NCBI GenBank assembly: GCA_001695595.3
Contig: MBPM02000019.1
Coordinates: 248,001-312,000, forward strand
Source of the DNA: Plasmopara viticola
Taxonomy: Eukaryota; Oomycota; Peronosporomycetes; Peronosporales; Peronosporaceae
DNA length: 64,000 nucleotides
Direction of reading: 5' to 3'
Position numbers and translations under genes: made by a program. Position 1 is the stretch's first letter. The number at the start of each line of letters is the position of its first letter. The notes below the pieces were generated by a model that was not told the DNA's origin, ran no database searches, and saw only the letters and a program-made list of their open reading frames with translations. Positions 34,120 to 46,810 of the stretch are shown one piece after another.

Positions 34120-36371
34120 ATGCCTAAACCAATTGCTGCATCGGCAAATTCGATCAAAACTTACAAGCCGCCTATAGCACATATAACCATCGTTCCACGA
34201 GGTTAAAACATACGAGACTTCTTTTGTAAGCGGGGATTAGTGAGTTGATCAAGCTTCAGACGGTCGAAGTTTTGAGCAGCCGCACTAATCCTTTACTTGA
34301 ATGCGTAATATCCCTGTGTTCATCCTTTCTACTTGCTGCGCACACTACGCAAGCTTCCAAAATGAACAGAAAACACAATGATGACATGTTCAAAGCGCAA
34401 AACCAGCTTTAAATAAGTGCTTCTAAGCCCCACTGTTAAAGACGCCAATGGATGCATGTCTTCGTCATGTTTCCATCATCAACTTGATGCAAAGCAGGTG
34501 AACAATTTTTGTTGCGTAGTCAAACACATACAAGACATTTCCATATGCTCACACAAGCTTAAAAAGAAACAAGACTTCGCGGCGACCACACTGATGTCGG
34601 AAATAGGTCATTTCAATTTGCCACGAAAGACGCAAACATCACTTGTGATATACACGAAGTCAGGACGCTTCTCTCGTGTTTAATAGCCGTACTTTGAGTC
34701 GCGGCAGATGCGCGGCGTGCACGAGTAAAGATACGATCAAGTACGTTCCGAAAAACGAATCCCACACAAAACGTGAGGCGTTCTATATAGTCTTTTCAAC
34801 TCCTCCATTATAAAAACACAAAAAGCAGAAATGCGAAACGGTTCCAGTGCGCGTTTTAAGAAGATCTGTTCTTTGTAATCTAGACATGATGCAACATCAA
34901 CATCTTCTCTTGTAGCATTCCATTTTTCCAGCCGTTTTTCTGAGCTCAAATCATCACGTGAAAAGGTTTACCGGCCCGACGGTTCAAGTCTTAAACAAAG
35001 GTCGGTGACTGAAGGTCAAGTGAAAACTCCGTCCACCATTTCTTTGAGCTATCATGAAAGTTGTGTCAATGTTCTGCAAATTCCTTCGGAATCATCACCA
35101 GCACGTGTACTACGTTCTCTCCTCGCAAATCACCATATTCAAATAGTTCGGCTTGCCTAGCTTTCACGTTGTACGCAGGTGCATATAATGCAACGCTTTG
35201 ACATCGTAAGGCCACAGATGACCACGCTCAAGATAGGCTGCAGCTTGTGGCTTCTCCTTTGATCTTGTCAGACTTTTCCTCCTTGATCGCCTTCTTAAAC
35301 GCTCAATCCGACTAGGCATCGAAAAATTTTACCTCAAACGCACTTCCTGCCGCCTAAATCAAGCGACAATATTCAACGTACTTATGCAGACGTGTACCAG
35401 ATTCTTGGCGTCTTTCTCTAAATGGACCATGTTGGTTTCTAAGGAATTACCACTCAAAACACTCCTGGATCGTTCCAAGGCAACAGAGCCGCTCAAATAG
35501 CATCACAATGACTGCTTTATCTAAAATTGGACATTGCGGCACTGTCAAAATTGACAAATGTCGAATTTTTGACGCACCGCTTCTCCCAAGGGGACTAAAT
35601 TACATTAAGTTGGCTGAACAGTCTCGATTAAATGTTTTACGATATGGCCGATTATCTCGTCGTGTATGTTTTGTACGACATCGATACAAATTTGACAAGA
35701 AGTGGATTCCATTAAATTGTCGTAGAAAATCTGTTTTCGAGGAAAAATATGGTGTCGAGATGATATTGACTGCAGAACAATCCTGCATCGAATTTTCTGG
35801 CGGTCAAGATCACCATAATTTTTTTTTCGTAGCCGAAAAGGTTAGATATCAATTTCGTTATGGCGTCGCACCTTTGTCGTACAGCTTTATGATTGAAGTC
35901 CGCCTGATGGTTACTTTGTCGCTTTGACAACGTTAGCTGGTGAAGTGCAATCGGTTGTGTTGTTTATAACACTCATTCTTTCGTTAGTAAAATCTATTTT
36001 TTGGCTCGTTGCTTGAAACAGTTTCTAACACTTGTCGACCTCGGAAGCTATTAAGTTACTAAAGTTGCTTAATTGGCACTTGGTATTCCTCCACCAAACA
36101 CAAGTTCTAATAACAAATTACTGAAGGAATTGCGATCATGTCTGGGGGAAATACACAGACCTCTGTGAAAAAAAATAATTATTCTACGGTCCTTTTGTTG
36201 ATCGCTGAGTGCTTGCTTTGCCCACTTATCATACTTTGCTGCAGTTCCATTTAAGTTTTGGAGAACAATTAAGTATCAAAATACCTATTATATCTAGACA
36301 CCATACGCAGTTCAAATTCTGTTTTTTTTTTTCAGGTTTGTGGTGAAATGTCTACAATATGCCTTCCAACA
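34120..36371. other. Block 2 leading segment, coding unclear
   Basis: Counterpart of 22100-24490. Here a deletion fuses frames so that the ORF at 35508-35927 runs 139 codons from an ATG, including SKIGHCGTVKIDKCRIF and CFVRHRYKFDKKWIPLNC. Because the other two copies lack this continuous frame, I regard it as accidental rather than a gene. Confidence 0.35.
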
Positions 36372-37148
36372 TCACGCCATCTTAGTAACAGTTTTAATCC
36401 ATAGCGCTGCCGAGGGTACGCGCGCGTAAATTGAAGGCAAACCCTCGACGCCACAAGTGCTTCCGGTCACGAGTCCAATAAGCACATCATCGTCATCACC
36501 TTTGGCTTTCTCCTTGACAAACGGATCGCCGGAATCGCCGTCACACGGTGACTTGTCTTTTTCTCCACCAGCGCAAAATTGCGACGTATCGAGCGTAGAT
36601 AGATCGAGTGCTTTGAGGCATGCAGCGTTAGTAATTACTTGTTGTTGAACGCTTTGAAGCTCTTCGGAAGACGTTGCAGTAGGAGAATTAGACGTGCTAC
36701 CCCAGCCGATAGTAGTAGCCCACATGCCAGACTGGATGTCACTGCCGTTTGAATCCGGAAGATTTATTGGTTGGTGCTGACTAGCCTTTGAAAGCTTTAG
36801 TAAAGCAAAGTCGTTTGCATACGTTTCCGGATTGAACTTTGGATGTGTGGTCACGGATGAAACCATGATCTCCTCACCATCTTCAGCACCGTTGATGTAA
36901 TGTGCACCAACCGAGACGTAATTTGGTTTTCTCGAGGTAGTACACGACGCAGTCGTGAGCACGTAGTTAGTTGTGATCAATGCGCCGGCACAGAAGCTGA
37001 AGTCGTCGGGCGAATTGGCGTCGACGGTGGTGCGAATACCTACCGTGTATCCCTTTGAGCCCGGAGGGACTATTTGACCACCAATAATGGCAGACACTGG
37101 CGCGAGAGTGAGCGAAGCAGAGATGAGGAAGGTGGTGAAAGCCTTCAT
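36372..37148 (-). CDS. Secreted trypsin-fold protease homologue, GIP-like, copy 2
   Basis: 258 residues, same signal peptide and start logic as copy 1 (ATG at 37148). About 20 substitutions separate it from copy 1. The catalytic His position is again Ser (TTASCT, residue 68); Asp113 (NDFALLKL) and Ser206 (CDGDSGDP) are present. The pocket position six before Ser206 is Ser rather than the Asp of trypsins. The five Cys around the active-site loop and C-terminal half are kept. The frame is intact and substitutions are mostly conservative. Like the other copies, it would be secreted and non-proteolytic; inhibition of plant endoglucanase is inferred from family resemblance only. Confidence 0.85.
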   Translation of the reverse strand: MKAFTTFLISASLTLAPVSAIIGGQIVPPGSKGYTVGIRTTVDANSPDDFSFCAGALITTNYVLTTASCTTSRKPNYVSVGAHYINGAEDGEEIMVSSVTTHPKFNPETYANDFALLKLSKASQHQPINLPDSNGSDIQSGMWATTIGWGSTSNSPTATSSEELQSVQQQVITNAACLKALDLSTLDTSQFCAGGEKDKSPCDGDSGDPFVKEKAKGDDDDVLIGLVTGSTCGVEGLPSIYARVPSAALWIKTVTKMA

Positions 37149-37690
37149 TTCGCAAAACTTGTCGTCTGAGGTGTTGGGAGTAAATTTCAAAGTGGATAAA
37201 ATATAGTTGGACCACAGTTAATATGGCTAAACTCTTACGTGTTGGCCGCCACAAATCTTGAAAGCAGCTGGGGATAAGTCTCGGATGTGATGCTTACTCC
37301 AGCATGTGACCAAACGACAGAAATAGGTAGCTAGATCATAAGCGCTGTATTGCTTTACATCTGCCATGCGAAATTAGCGCCACATGAGTAACATCGGTTG
37401 ATAAAGATGTAATTGAAAAAGAGCACAATCCATGTTACGCATCTGTTGCATCTTGCGTGTTGTGAAAAATAGCAACGAGGGTTCCACTTGGAGCCTTTTC
37501 ACCGGTCGATGCCTTTGTAAGAGAAGACCGATGGCGTTGCCCATGCAAAGCTAAAGAAAACGGCAAGAGCTGATACTGTTTCAAAGCGTCTGGACGTTAG
37601 CATAGGAAGACTCTACTTGCGTTGATCACGACACATCAACGATTTAAGCACGCTACTTTAGTGGCCATAATCACCGATTTTAATACTTTG
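37149..37690 (-). promoter_or_regulatory. Conserved upstream region of GIP-like copy 2
   Basis: Near-identical to 25268-25800. It continues without interruption through the site (around 37682-37692) that holds the hAT element in block 1. Confidence 0.4.
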
Positions 37691-37893
37691 GGTATGGATG
37701 GATGTGTTATCCTTCGTTATCTGCCAATATTGCTGTAAAAAGAACAATCCGTTCAATATCCCGACGGACTGTCGTATTGTTCTGCTAGTCTTGCTAACAG
37801 AGATCTCGCAGCGCATTGCCCAAACTTCTTGCTCACGCTAAGAGTATAAGTAGCGAAGCTCTAGAGAGCGAAATTTAGCTCCAAAATTGTAAT

Positions 37894-38079
37894 TTGAGTG
37901 ACAGCACGCCCTCTGAAGCTTACCGCTTGGCTGCTTGTGCAGCAGCTAAGCACCGGGTGCCTGCCAAAAAGCGTGCTTCCACTTCCGCCGACATGTTTAC
38001 TCGCGTGACGATTCCGCTCCCTCTGTTTGCTTACATTTGTGGGCAGAAACGGTGCAAACTTCAACAACATATCAAATGA
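37894..38079 (+). pseudogene. Conserved small ORF module, block 2 copy
   Basis: Same as the block 1 copy, including the TGA stop after KLQQHIK (38077-38079). The frame continues beyond the stop with RQERQQML. Family unknown. Confidence 0.4.
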
Positions 38080-38770
38080 GATGAAGACGCCGTGCAACGA
38101 CAAGAGCGGCAGCAGATGTTAATCGAGGATAGCCGTTTGTCGTCGAGTTTGCCGAGCGTAACAGATACAAAATATTGAATCTTTTCTAACAGCATTGTTT
38201 TTTCTCTTTGCAGACTTTTAGCACGTATATCTATCTACCTTTGTACATAATTCTTATGGAATTCGACATCAATGCCATATAATTAGCTTCTCCTCGATTG
38301 CTTGTCTGCAGATCTGGCAAAGAATTGTGGCGAGGATCCCACTCAAAGCGTTTTCACTGGTCGCAGCATTTATACAAAAATGTTTAATGGCGCCGCTCAT
38401 TCATGGAGAAGCAAAGATGGCAGGAGTTTTTACTGCTCCTAAGCGTCTGAGTATCAACATGGAAAGTTGCGTAAATGACGACAGAAAGTTCGACTACAGC
38501 ACGCCACTGCAGTGGCCACATTCAGCAGTATTAATACTTTGAGTATGTATAGATGTCTCACCCTTTATTTTTTGCAAATATATGATGTAAAAAGTACAAT
38601 TGGAATTATATGTTGAGTAGAAAGCAAAACCCGAAGTGAATACATTTGTCTTGATCATTAAACGGCTACCTTTATGTGATTACTTACTGTGGCGTACTCG
38701 TTATTACTGTGACGCCATTCGCCTGTTCAACATGCATTCAGCGGTGTACTTTCACCACTCCCACTCACCG

Positions 38771-41700
38771 CTAATGCTGTGTGTGCTTTGTTGCTGACTT
38801 GGTCTTGATACCGGAGGCTTCGCGCAGATACTTCGCCATCTTGGTTCCAAGTGCCTTCGTCAGCATTTCTACAAGCTGACTCTTCGTGTCGATAAAGTTG
38901 ATGTTCAACAGTCCTTCTTGCACATATTCACGAATAAAGTGGTGCTTGGTGTCCACATGCTTCGTCCTAGCATGGTATCCGGCGTTATTGGCCAACGCGA
39001 TAGCACCTTGGTTGTCTTATCAATCCTGTGTTCCTTCAACTTGCTCGTGACACTTGTCCTTCAGCATTGCCCGCGTCCAAAGAACTTCTTGCGTGCTGAA
39101 ACTGAGAGTCATATATTTAGCTTCCACTGAGCTTAGCGCAACTGTCCGCTGGTTCTTCGACTCGAATACAACAGGTGCGCTCGCAATCTTGGCCATAACT
39201 CCCGAGACCGAGCGTCTGTCATCCGTGTTGATTCCCCAATCTGCATCCGAGTATGCTTTTATCTCAACGCTTCCCCTTCCTCAATAGACGATACCGATTT
39301 GACGCGTTATCTTTAGATACCGTACTACTAGAATTGCGACGCTTCAAAGTTGTAGTCCCGGGTTCTCCCGAAAACGTCATAGCTGTGTCACCACGTAAGC
39401 AATATCCAGCCGAGTACATGTCGTTATGTACAGCAAGCATCCGATCATTGACGACACCTTCAATCCTGATACGCATGGGTTATCAAACAAAGCTCTTGGC
39501 ATCTTGTTGACCGAATCGCTTGACCACGTCGTCGATATAGCGAGTCTGTTCGATCATCAATGTTCCAGCTGACCGGTCGTGATTGATCGATTTCCATACC
39601 CAAAATGTATTCCAATCTACCTAGATCCTTCATCTTGAGAGAATTCTTGAGTATATTCCTTTGCGTGATTTATTTCCTTGCTGATTCTTGCTGCGATAAT
39701 CATGTCATCCAGATTCCAACGTAGGCAAAACCTTTTTTAGGGCTCTTGAAATAAACACATTGATCTGCCCTGCAAATCGTGAAGCCATTCCTGACGAAGA
39801 CTCAATGTAATGTCTTGTTCCAGGCACTTGCTGCTTGCTTCAGTCCGTTAATAGCCTTGTTTAGTTGACATATGTATCCTTGAGCATTGTCGACACCAAG
39901 AGGAACTTCCATAAAAACGTTGTCCGTCAACACGCTATTGAGAAAAGCCGTGTCGACGTCCAGCTGTTCTATCTGATAGTCGCATTCAGCACATACTGCG
40001 AGAATTTTTCGGATTGAATTCATGTTGGCAACCGGGGAATACGTCCCGAAAACGTCAACGCCTTACTTCTGATTAAAATCTTTCGCGATTATTCGTGCCT
40101 TGTATCGCACGGTAGCGCCATTTTGATCACGCTTCCTGGCAAATACCCATCGTGATCCAATTGTGCGCCCAATCTTTTTACGTAGCTTCAATATCCACGT
40201 TTCTTTCTTTTCATGAGAGCGAAGCTCAGCATCCATTGCTTCGCGCCATTTTATTGCATCGTCGCTAACCATTGCTTGAGCATACGTAGTTGGTGAGTCC
40301 GTTTCATTGTCTATACTCATGGCGTAGGCAAGAACGGCTTCCGCAATTAGTCTATCTTCGCCAATCCTAGCACGCTTCGGAGTCGATTGGCCCTCGCTAA
40401 CTTCTGTCGACTCTTTATCATCGGAGCCGTTTCTTAGATTTGCACCGGCTCACGTCTTCTTCTTGTCCGCTCCACTTCAGGCCGAAACGCCAAATAATAA
40501 TCTTGTTGCACTTGGGACGGTTGACAATACTCCATTAGCTCATACCTGTTTTGTACAGGGCCCTCGGAAGGCATTAGCCACTGTACAACGGAGGTTGGCT
40601 TACGAACTATACCCATTTCGATATCCGCGACTGTCTCTTCGACAGCTCCCATGGGATCGACCAAAATCGGCTGTCGATCCACTTGATGCTGAATCTTGAC
40701 TTCATCACCATCCTCCATTACTTGAACAATTGATTCCAGCTTGAAAATGCGTGTCGTAAATGCCGTCTACCTTACGCTCATTCAACCTTACAGAGCGAAT
40801 CACTGAAATTTGGCATTCTCCAAGTCAAACACGCGATACCCCTTGACATTCTCTGCGTAGCCGAGAAACATCCACTTAAAGCTCTTGGGTTCCAGTTTGA
40901 TCTATTTCACATCGCCAATATGAGCGAAGCCTTGCGAATCAATCACGCGCAGGTGATCCATTCGAGGCCTCATCTTGAAAGCTAGCTCGTACGGCATTTT
41001 ATCAGGATGGACCGTATTGCTGGAGCGGTTAATTACATAAACCGCTACATTTACCGCTTTCGCCCACCATTCCGTCTAAACGCTCTAGCTGTTTAACATG
41101 CTGCGAGCCTTCTCCATGATAGTCCTGTTTATACGCTCCGCCACTCCGTTCTGCTGAGGGTTGTATGGAACGGAGCGCTGGTATACAATGCCGTTCTGTT
41201 GACATATTCTAGCCACTTTCTTGTTTACAAACTCGGTTCCGTTGTCGGATCGCAAACACCATAGTCGTGAAGCCCATGAACCCCACTGGCTTTCGCATAA
41301 TGTCAAGAACTCCTTGAACTTGTCAGCCACTTCACTCAAGCGCAACATATCGTGAAAATTCATCCACAAACGTGAGAACGTACTTGGCACCACCCTTCGG
41401 GGAAGTTCTTATTGGCCCCATGACATCTGTGTGAACAAGCTTCAACACACGTGTCCTCTTTGTCATCGAGCAAGACGAAAACACCGTGACCATCTGCTTG
41501 CCCTTCAGACACCCGGCACACAATGTTTCAACACTTTGCTTGATCACTGGGATACCATTAGTTAATCGCTGTGTCCTGATCAGCGCATCCTTGCTGGGGT
41601 ACCCCATGCCGGCATGCCAAAGCTCCCACTGATCGTCAGCCCCGGAATATTCGACGAGAAATGCTTCTTCGTGCTCAGAGTCAAGTAAAATACGAACTTT

Positions 41701-42874
41701 CCTACTTTTGTACCCGACGCAATTGCTTGCTTCTTTCCAGATGACGCATATTGAATCCAAAACCTTCACACTCATACCACGCTCTGCTAGCTGACAACTG
41801 ACACCAACCTTCTGTCGAGTCCGGGAATGTGCAGAACGTTAGCCATGTGAATGCCCATTTCGTCCAAATTCGTCAGTCTCACCGTACCGGCACCTTTGAC
41901 GAGCAACTTCTTCCCGTCTGCAATCGAAACTTCGATGCTAGCAATCACACCCACAAAATTTTAGCTGCCCTGTCAAATAGCGAGGACAGTGAGACGATCT
42001 AGAACAAATTAAGCAAAAAAGTCCGTAAAGCGCAAGTTATGATGGGAGGGGGATAGTAGGCCTTTGTAATCGAACAAGTCCTTCCCGTGTGAGGTCATGA
42101 GGGAAGTTGCTCCACTGTCAATCAGCCATCCTGATGACTTCCCTTCACCAACACCAAAACCTGTGTCGTCGCTGTTGAATTTCTTACCTGCCGGGCAGTT
42201 CCGCTTCGAGTGTCCAAATTGGTCACAGTTGATGCACTTGCCCTTAAATCCGCCGTTATTGCGTGAAGGACCACCCTTTCGTCCAAGTCCCGTCCAACTT
42301 TGAATGTTCTAGCATTTCCATTTACGCGAAGCGCTTATCCCGTAGCTTCTTTCCTCTGCAGCACCTCTGATCCTTTATGCAACTTATCCTTGACTGCTAT
42401 CAATGTAATGTCTCTCGCATTTTCCACAATCGACGAAATCAATTCATACTTCGAAGGTAGACTGCTGAGAAATACCACCAGTTTGTGAGAATCAATAATT
42501 GGCTCTCCTAGTGTCGAGAGAGTCCCGATGCCTACCATGCTGGTTCCACTTTTCATCTTAAACTCGTGTAGTCGACGAGTCATCACCACTCGATTGTAAA
42601 GAGTCGAGCGATTGTGGAAATCGCGGAGGGTTCCCCACGCCTCATGGCGCGCGTAGCCGACCGAATCTTGGTCTGGTGCTGAATTTCAACGCCTTGAGCG
42701 ATGATGCCTAGCCTTGGTATCATTAATCAGCCACGCCTCCGTGACGTCACTCGCTTCCTTGAAAGCCATGATGTACCCCAGGAGACCCTTCCGAGCCAGG
42801 GTCATCCTCATGTTGAACTCCCAGTGGTAATAGTTACCACTCCCTAGGAGGACTTCGGAACGCTTGTTAGTCAT
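38771..42874 (-). pseudogene. Copia-2 gag-pol, block 2, inactivated
   Basis: gag at 42874-42335 (frameshifted once), pre-integrase/integrase at 41775-41085 (WELWHAGMGYPSKDALIRTQ; SDNGTEF; QQNGVAERINR), RT at 40320-39802 and RNase H at 38995-38771. The integrase region is slightly less broken than in block 1: 41775-41332 is one frame of 147 codons. Not functional. Confidence 0.9.
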
Positions 42875-42924
42875 AATGGGCGAGGTTATTGCTTGTTAAG
42901 GAAGGTTTGTTGCGGCTGTCAACC

Positions 42925-43061
42925 TGTTGAGTAGAAAGCAAAACTGAAGTGAATATATTTATCTAGACTAATAAACGGCTACCATTATGTAATTACTCAC
43001 TGTGACGTACTCGTAAATACTGTGACGCCATCCGCCTGTTCAACATGCATTCAGCGGTGTA
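42925..43061 (-). repeat. Copia-2 5' LTR, block 2
   Basis: Nearly base-for-base equal to 33885-34021, and pairs with 38611-38747. Confidence 0.85.
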
Positions 43062-43159
43062 AATTTAACAATATCACACACTGTCTGTTGCGCATTTAGT
43101 ATACATTTCTTTAGATTTGACAAATAGTTACTTGGATTATAGGTATGACGTAAGATAAG

Positions 43160-45493
43160 ATGGCTAAACCAATTGCTGCATCGGCAAATTCGATCGAAAC
43201 TTACAAGCCGCCTATAGCACATATAACCATCGTTCCACGAGGTTAAAGCATACGAGACTTCTTTTGTAAGCGAGGATTAGTGAGTTGATCAAGCTTCAGA
43301 CGGTCGAAGTTTTGAGCAGCCGCACTAATCCTTTACTTGAATGCGTAATATCCCTGTATTCATCTTTTCTACTTGCTGCGCACACTACGCAAGCTTCCAA
43401 AATGGACAGAAAACACAATGATAACATGTTCAAAGCGCAAAACCAGCTACAAATAGGTGCTTCTAAGCCCCACTGTTAAAGACGCCAATGGATGCATGTC
43501 TTCGTCATGTTTCCATCATCAACTTGATGCAAAGCAGGTGAACAATTTTTGTTGCGTAGTCAAACACATACAAGACATTTCCATATGCTCACACAAGCTT
43601 AAAAAGAAACAAGACTTCGCGGCGACCACACTGATGTCGGAAATAGGTCATTTCATTTTGCCACGAAAGACGCAAACATCACTTGTGATATACACGAAGT
43701 CAGGACGCTTCTCTCGTGTTTAATAGCCGTACTTTGAGTCGCGGCAGATGCGCGGCGTGCACGAGTAAAGATACGATCAAGTACGTTCCGAAAAACGAAT
43801 CCCACACAAAACGTGAGGCGTTCTATATAGTCTTTTCAACCCCCCCATTATAAAAACACAAAAAGCAGAAATGCGAAACGGTTCCAGTGCGCGTTTTAAG
43901 AAGATCTGTTCTTTGTAATCTAGACATGATGCAACATCAACATCTTCTCTTGTAGCATTCCATTTTCCAACCGTTTTTCTGAGCTCAAATCATCACGTGA
44001 AAAGGTTTACCGGCCCGGCGGTTCAAGTCTTAAACAAAGGTCGGTGACTGAAGGTCAAGTGAAAACTCCGTCCACCATTTCTTTGAGCTATCATGAAAGT
44101 TGTGTCAATGTTCTGCAAATTCCTTCGATATCGTCACCAGCACGTGTACTACGTTCTCTCCTCGCAAATCACCATATTCAAATAGTTCGGCTTGCCTAGC
44201 TTTCACGTTGTGCGCAGGTGCATATAATGCAACGCTTTGACATCGTAAGGCCACAGATCACCACGCTCAAGATAGGCTGCAGCTTGTGGCTTCTCCTTTG
44301 ATCTTGTCAGACTTTTCCTCCTTGATCGCCTTCTTCAACGCTCAATCCGACTAGGCATCGAAAAGATTTACCTCATACGCACTTCCCGCCGCCAAAATCA
44401 AGCGACAATATTTAACGTACTTATGCAGACGTGTACCAGATTCTTGACATGTTGGTTTCTAAAACATTATCACTCAAAACATTCCTGGATCGTTCCTAGG
44501 CAACAGAGCCGCTCAAATAGCATCACAATGACTGCTTTATCTAAAATTGGACATTGCGGCACTGTCAAAATTGACAAATGTCGAATTTTTGACGCACCGC
44601 TTCTCCCAAGGGGACTAAATTACATTAAGTTGGCTGAACAGTCTCGATTAAATGTTGTGCTGTTGCACAAAAAAACAAAGCCTTTTAGTAGATATTTTTG
44701 CCTGCGTTCATCGATGCCGCTATTGGCCTAGGTAATGATGAGGCCGATTATCTCGTCGTGTATGTTTTGCACGACATCGATACAAATTTGACAAGAAGTG
44801 GATTCCATTAAATTGTCGTAGAAAATCTGTTTTCGAGGAAAAATATGGTGTCGAGATGATATTGACTGCAGAACAATCCTGCACCGAATTTTCTGGCGGT
44901 CAAGGTCACCATAATTTTTTTTTCGTAGCCGAAAAGGTTAGATATCAATTTCGTTATGGCGTCGCACCTTTGTCGTACAGCTTTATGATTGAAGTCCGCC
45001 TGATGGTTACTTTGTCGCTTTGACAACGTTAGCTGGTGAAGTGCAATCGGTTGTGTTGTTTATAACACTCATTCTTTCGTTAGTAAAATCTATTTTTTTG
45101 CTCGTTGCTCTGAAACAGTTTCTAACACTTGTCGACCTCGGAAGCTATTAAGTTACTAAAGTTGCTTAATTGGCACTTGGTATTCCTCCACCAAACACAA
45201 GTTCTAATAACAAATTACTGAAGGAATTGCGATCATGTCTGGGGGAAATACACAGACCTCTGTAAAAAGAAAGACAATAATTATTCTACGGTCCTTTTGT
45301 TGATCGCTGAGTGCTTGCTTTGCCCACTTATCATACTTTGCTGCAGTTCCATTTGAGTTTTGGAGAACAATTAAGTATAAAGATATCAAAATACCTTTTA
45401 TACCTAGACACCATACGCAGTTCAAATTCTGTTTTTTTGTTTTTCAGGTTTGTGGTGAAATGCTGCGAAATGTCTACAATATGCCTTCCAACA
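43160..45493. other. Block 3 leading segment, coding unclear
   Basis: Counterpart of 22100-24490 and 34120-36371. ORFs are short and their ends are not conserved among the copies. The minus-strand frame 45204-45425 (QNSNGTAAKYDKWAKQALSD) looks protein-like but has no ATG-linked continuation. Confidence 0.35.
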
Positions 45494-46270
45494 TCACGCC
45501 ATCTTAGTTACAGCTTTAATCCATAGCACTACCGAGGATACGCGCGCGTAAATTGAAGGCAAACCTTTGACGCCACAGGTGCTTCCGGTCACGAGTCCAA
45601 TAAGCACATCATCGTCATCACCTTTGGCTTTCTCCTTGACAAACGGATCGCCGGAATCGCCGTCACACGGTGACTTGTCTTTTTCTCCACCAGCGCAAAA
45701 TTGCGACATATCGAGCGTAGATAGATCGAGTGCTTTGCGGCATGCAGCGTTAGAAATTACTTGTTGTTGAACGCTTCGAAGCTTTTCGGAAGCAATTGCA
45801 GTACGAGAATTAGACGTGATACCCCATCCTATCGCAGAAGCCCACATGCCAGACTGAATGTCACTGCCGTTTGGATTCGGAAGATTGATTGGTTGGTGCT
45901 GACTAGCCTTTGAAAGCTTTAGTAAAGCAAAGTTGTTTGCATACGTTTTCGGATTGAACTTTGGATGTGTGGTCACGGATGAAATCATGATCTCCTCACC
46001 ATCTTTAGCACCGTTAACGTAATGAGCACCAACCGAGACGTAATTCGGTTTACCGGAGGTAGTACACAACGCAGTCGTGAGCACGTAGTTAGTTGTGATC
46101 AATGCGCCGGCACAGTAGCTGAAGTTGTCGGGCGAATTGGGGTCGACGGTGGCGCGAATACCTGCCGTGTATCCCTTTGAGCCCGGAGGGACTATTTGAC
46201 CACCAATAATGGCAGACACTGGCGCGAGAGTGAGCGAAGCAGAGATCAGGAAGGTGGTGAAAGCCTTCAT
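45494..46270 (-). CDS. Secreted trypsin-fold protease homologue, GIP-like, copy 3
   Basis: 258 residues from the ATG at 46270 with the same signal peptide. The most diverged intact copy. Two catalytic positions are lost: the His position is Ser in an altered context (TTALCT replaces TTASCT, so the residue itself is now Leu), and the Asp position is Asn (NNFALLKL). Ser206 remains in GDSGDP. Arg appears in AACRKAL and ITSNSRTA, and SSVVLWIKAV ends the protein. The reading frame is open, suggesting either retained use or recent relaxation. As with the others, proteolysis is excluded by the missing residues; a binding or inhibitor role is the family inference. Confidence 0.82.
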   Translation of the reverse strand: MKAFTTFLISASLTLAPVSAIIGGQIVPPGSKGYTAGIRATVDPNSPDNFSYCAGALITTNYVLTTALCTTSGKPNYVSVGAHYVNGAKDGEEIMISSVTTHPKFNPKTYANNFALLKLSKASQHQPINLPNPNGSDIQSGMWASAIGWGITSNSRTAIASEKLRSVQQQVISNAACRKALDLSTLDMSQFCAGGEKDKSPCDGDSGDPFVKEKAKGDDDDVLIGLVTGSTCGVKGLPSIYARVSSVVLWIKAVTKMA

Positions 46271-46810
46271 TTCGCAAAACTTGTCGTCTGAGGTGTTGGG
46301 AGTAAATTCCAAAGTGGATAAAATATAGTTGGACCACAGTTAATATGGCTAAACTCTTACGTGTTGGCCGCCACAAACTTTGAAAGCAGCTGGGGATAAG
46401 TCTCGGATGTGATGCTTACTCCAGCATGTGACCAAACGACAGAAATAGGTAGTTAGATCATAAGCGCTGTATTGCTTTACATCTGCCATGCAAAATTAGC
46501 GCCACATGAGTAACATAGGTTGATAGAGTTGTAATTAAAAAAGAGCAAAATCCATGTAACGCATCTGTTGCATCTTGCGTGTTGTGAATAGCAACGAGGG
46601 TTCCACTTGGAGCCTTCTCACCGATCGATGCCTTTGTAAGAAAATCCTAATGGCGTTGCCCAAGCAAAGCTAAAGAAAACGGCAGGAGCTGATACTGTTT
46701 CAAAGCGCCTGGACGTTAGCATAAAAAGACTACTTGCGTTTATCACGACACAGCAACGATTTAAGCACGCTTCTTCAGTGGCCATAATCACCGATTTTAA
46801 TACTCTGAGT
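46271..46810 (-). promoter_or_regulatory. Conserved upstream region of GIP-like copy 3
   Basis: Aligned with 25268-25800 and 37149-37690. Around 46798-46810 it carries the unoccupied hAT target (ACTCTGAGTATGG). Confidence 0.4.

Larger units (their letters stand above)
34022..43061. repeat. Tandem block 2
   Basis: Second tandem copy, about 9.04 kb, with the same order of landmarks as block 1 but without the hAT element. It also lacks about 85 bp near 37772 that blocks 1 and 3 retain (28655-28740, 46893-46975). The first ~100 bp (AATTTAACAATATCACACAC...) has no counterpart at the start of block 1, so the original junction lies near 34120. Confidence 0.93.
38611..43061 (-). mobile_element. Copia-2 element, block 2 copy
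   Basis: About 4.45 kb with LTRs 38611-38747 and 42925-43061. Nearly identical by eye to the block 1 copy over its whole length, including the same YVDD-region deletion near 39708-39718 and the same early stops. Differences are a handful of single-base changes and small indels, such as GAGCGAAGCC kept at 40922-40931 but shortened in block 1. Confidence 0.92.

Noticed and set aside
35508..35927. 139-codon ORF in block 2 as a gene
   Set aside because: The corresponding frames in blocks 1 and 3 are interrupted and the long frame exists only because of a block-2 deletion.
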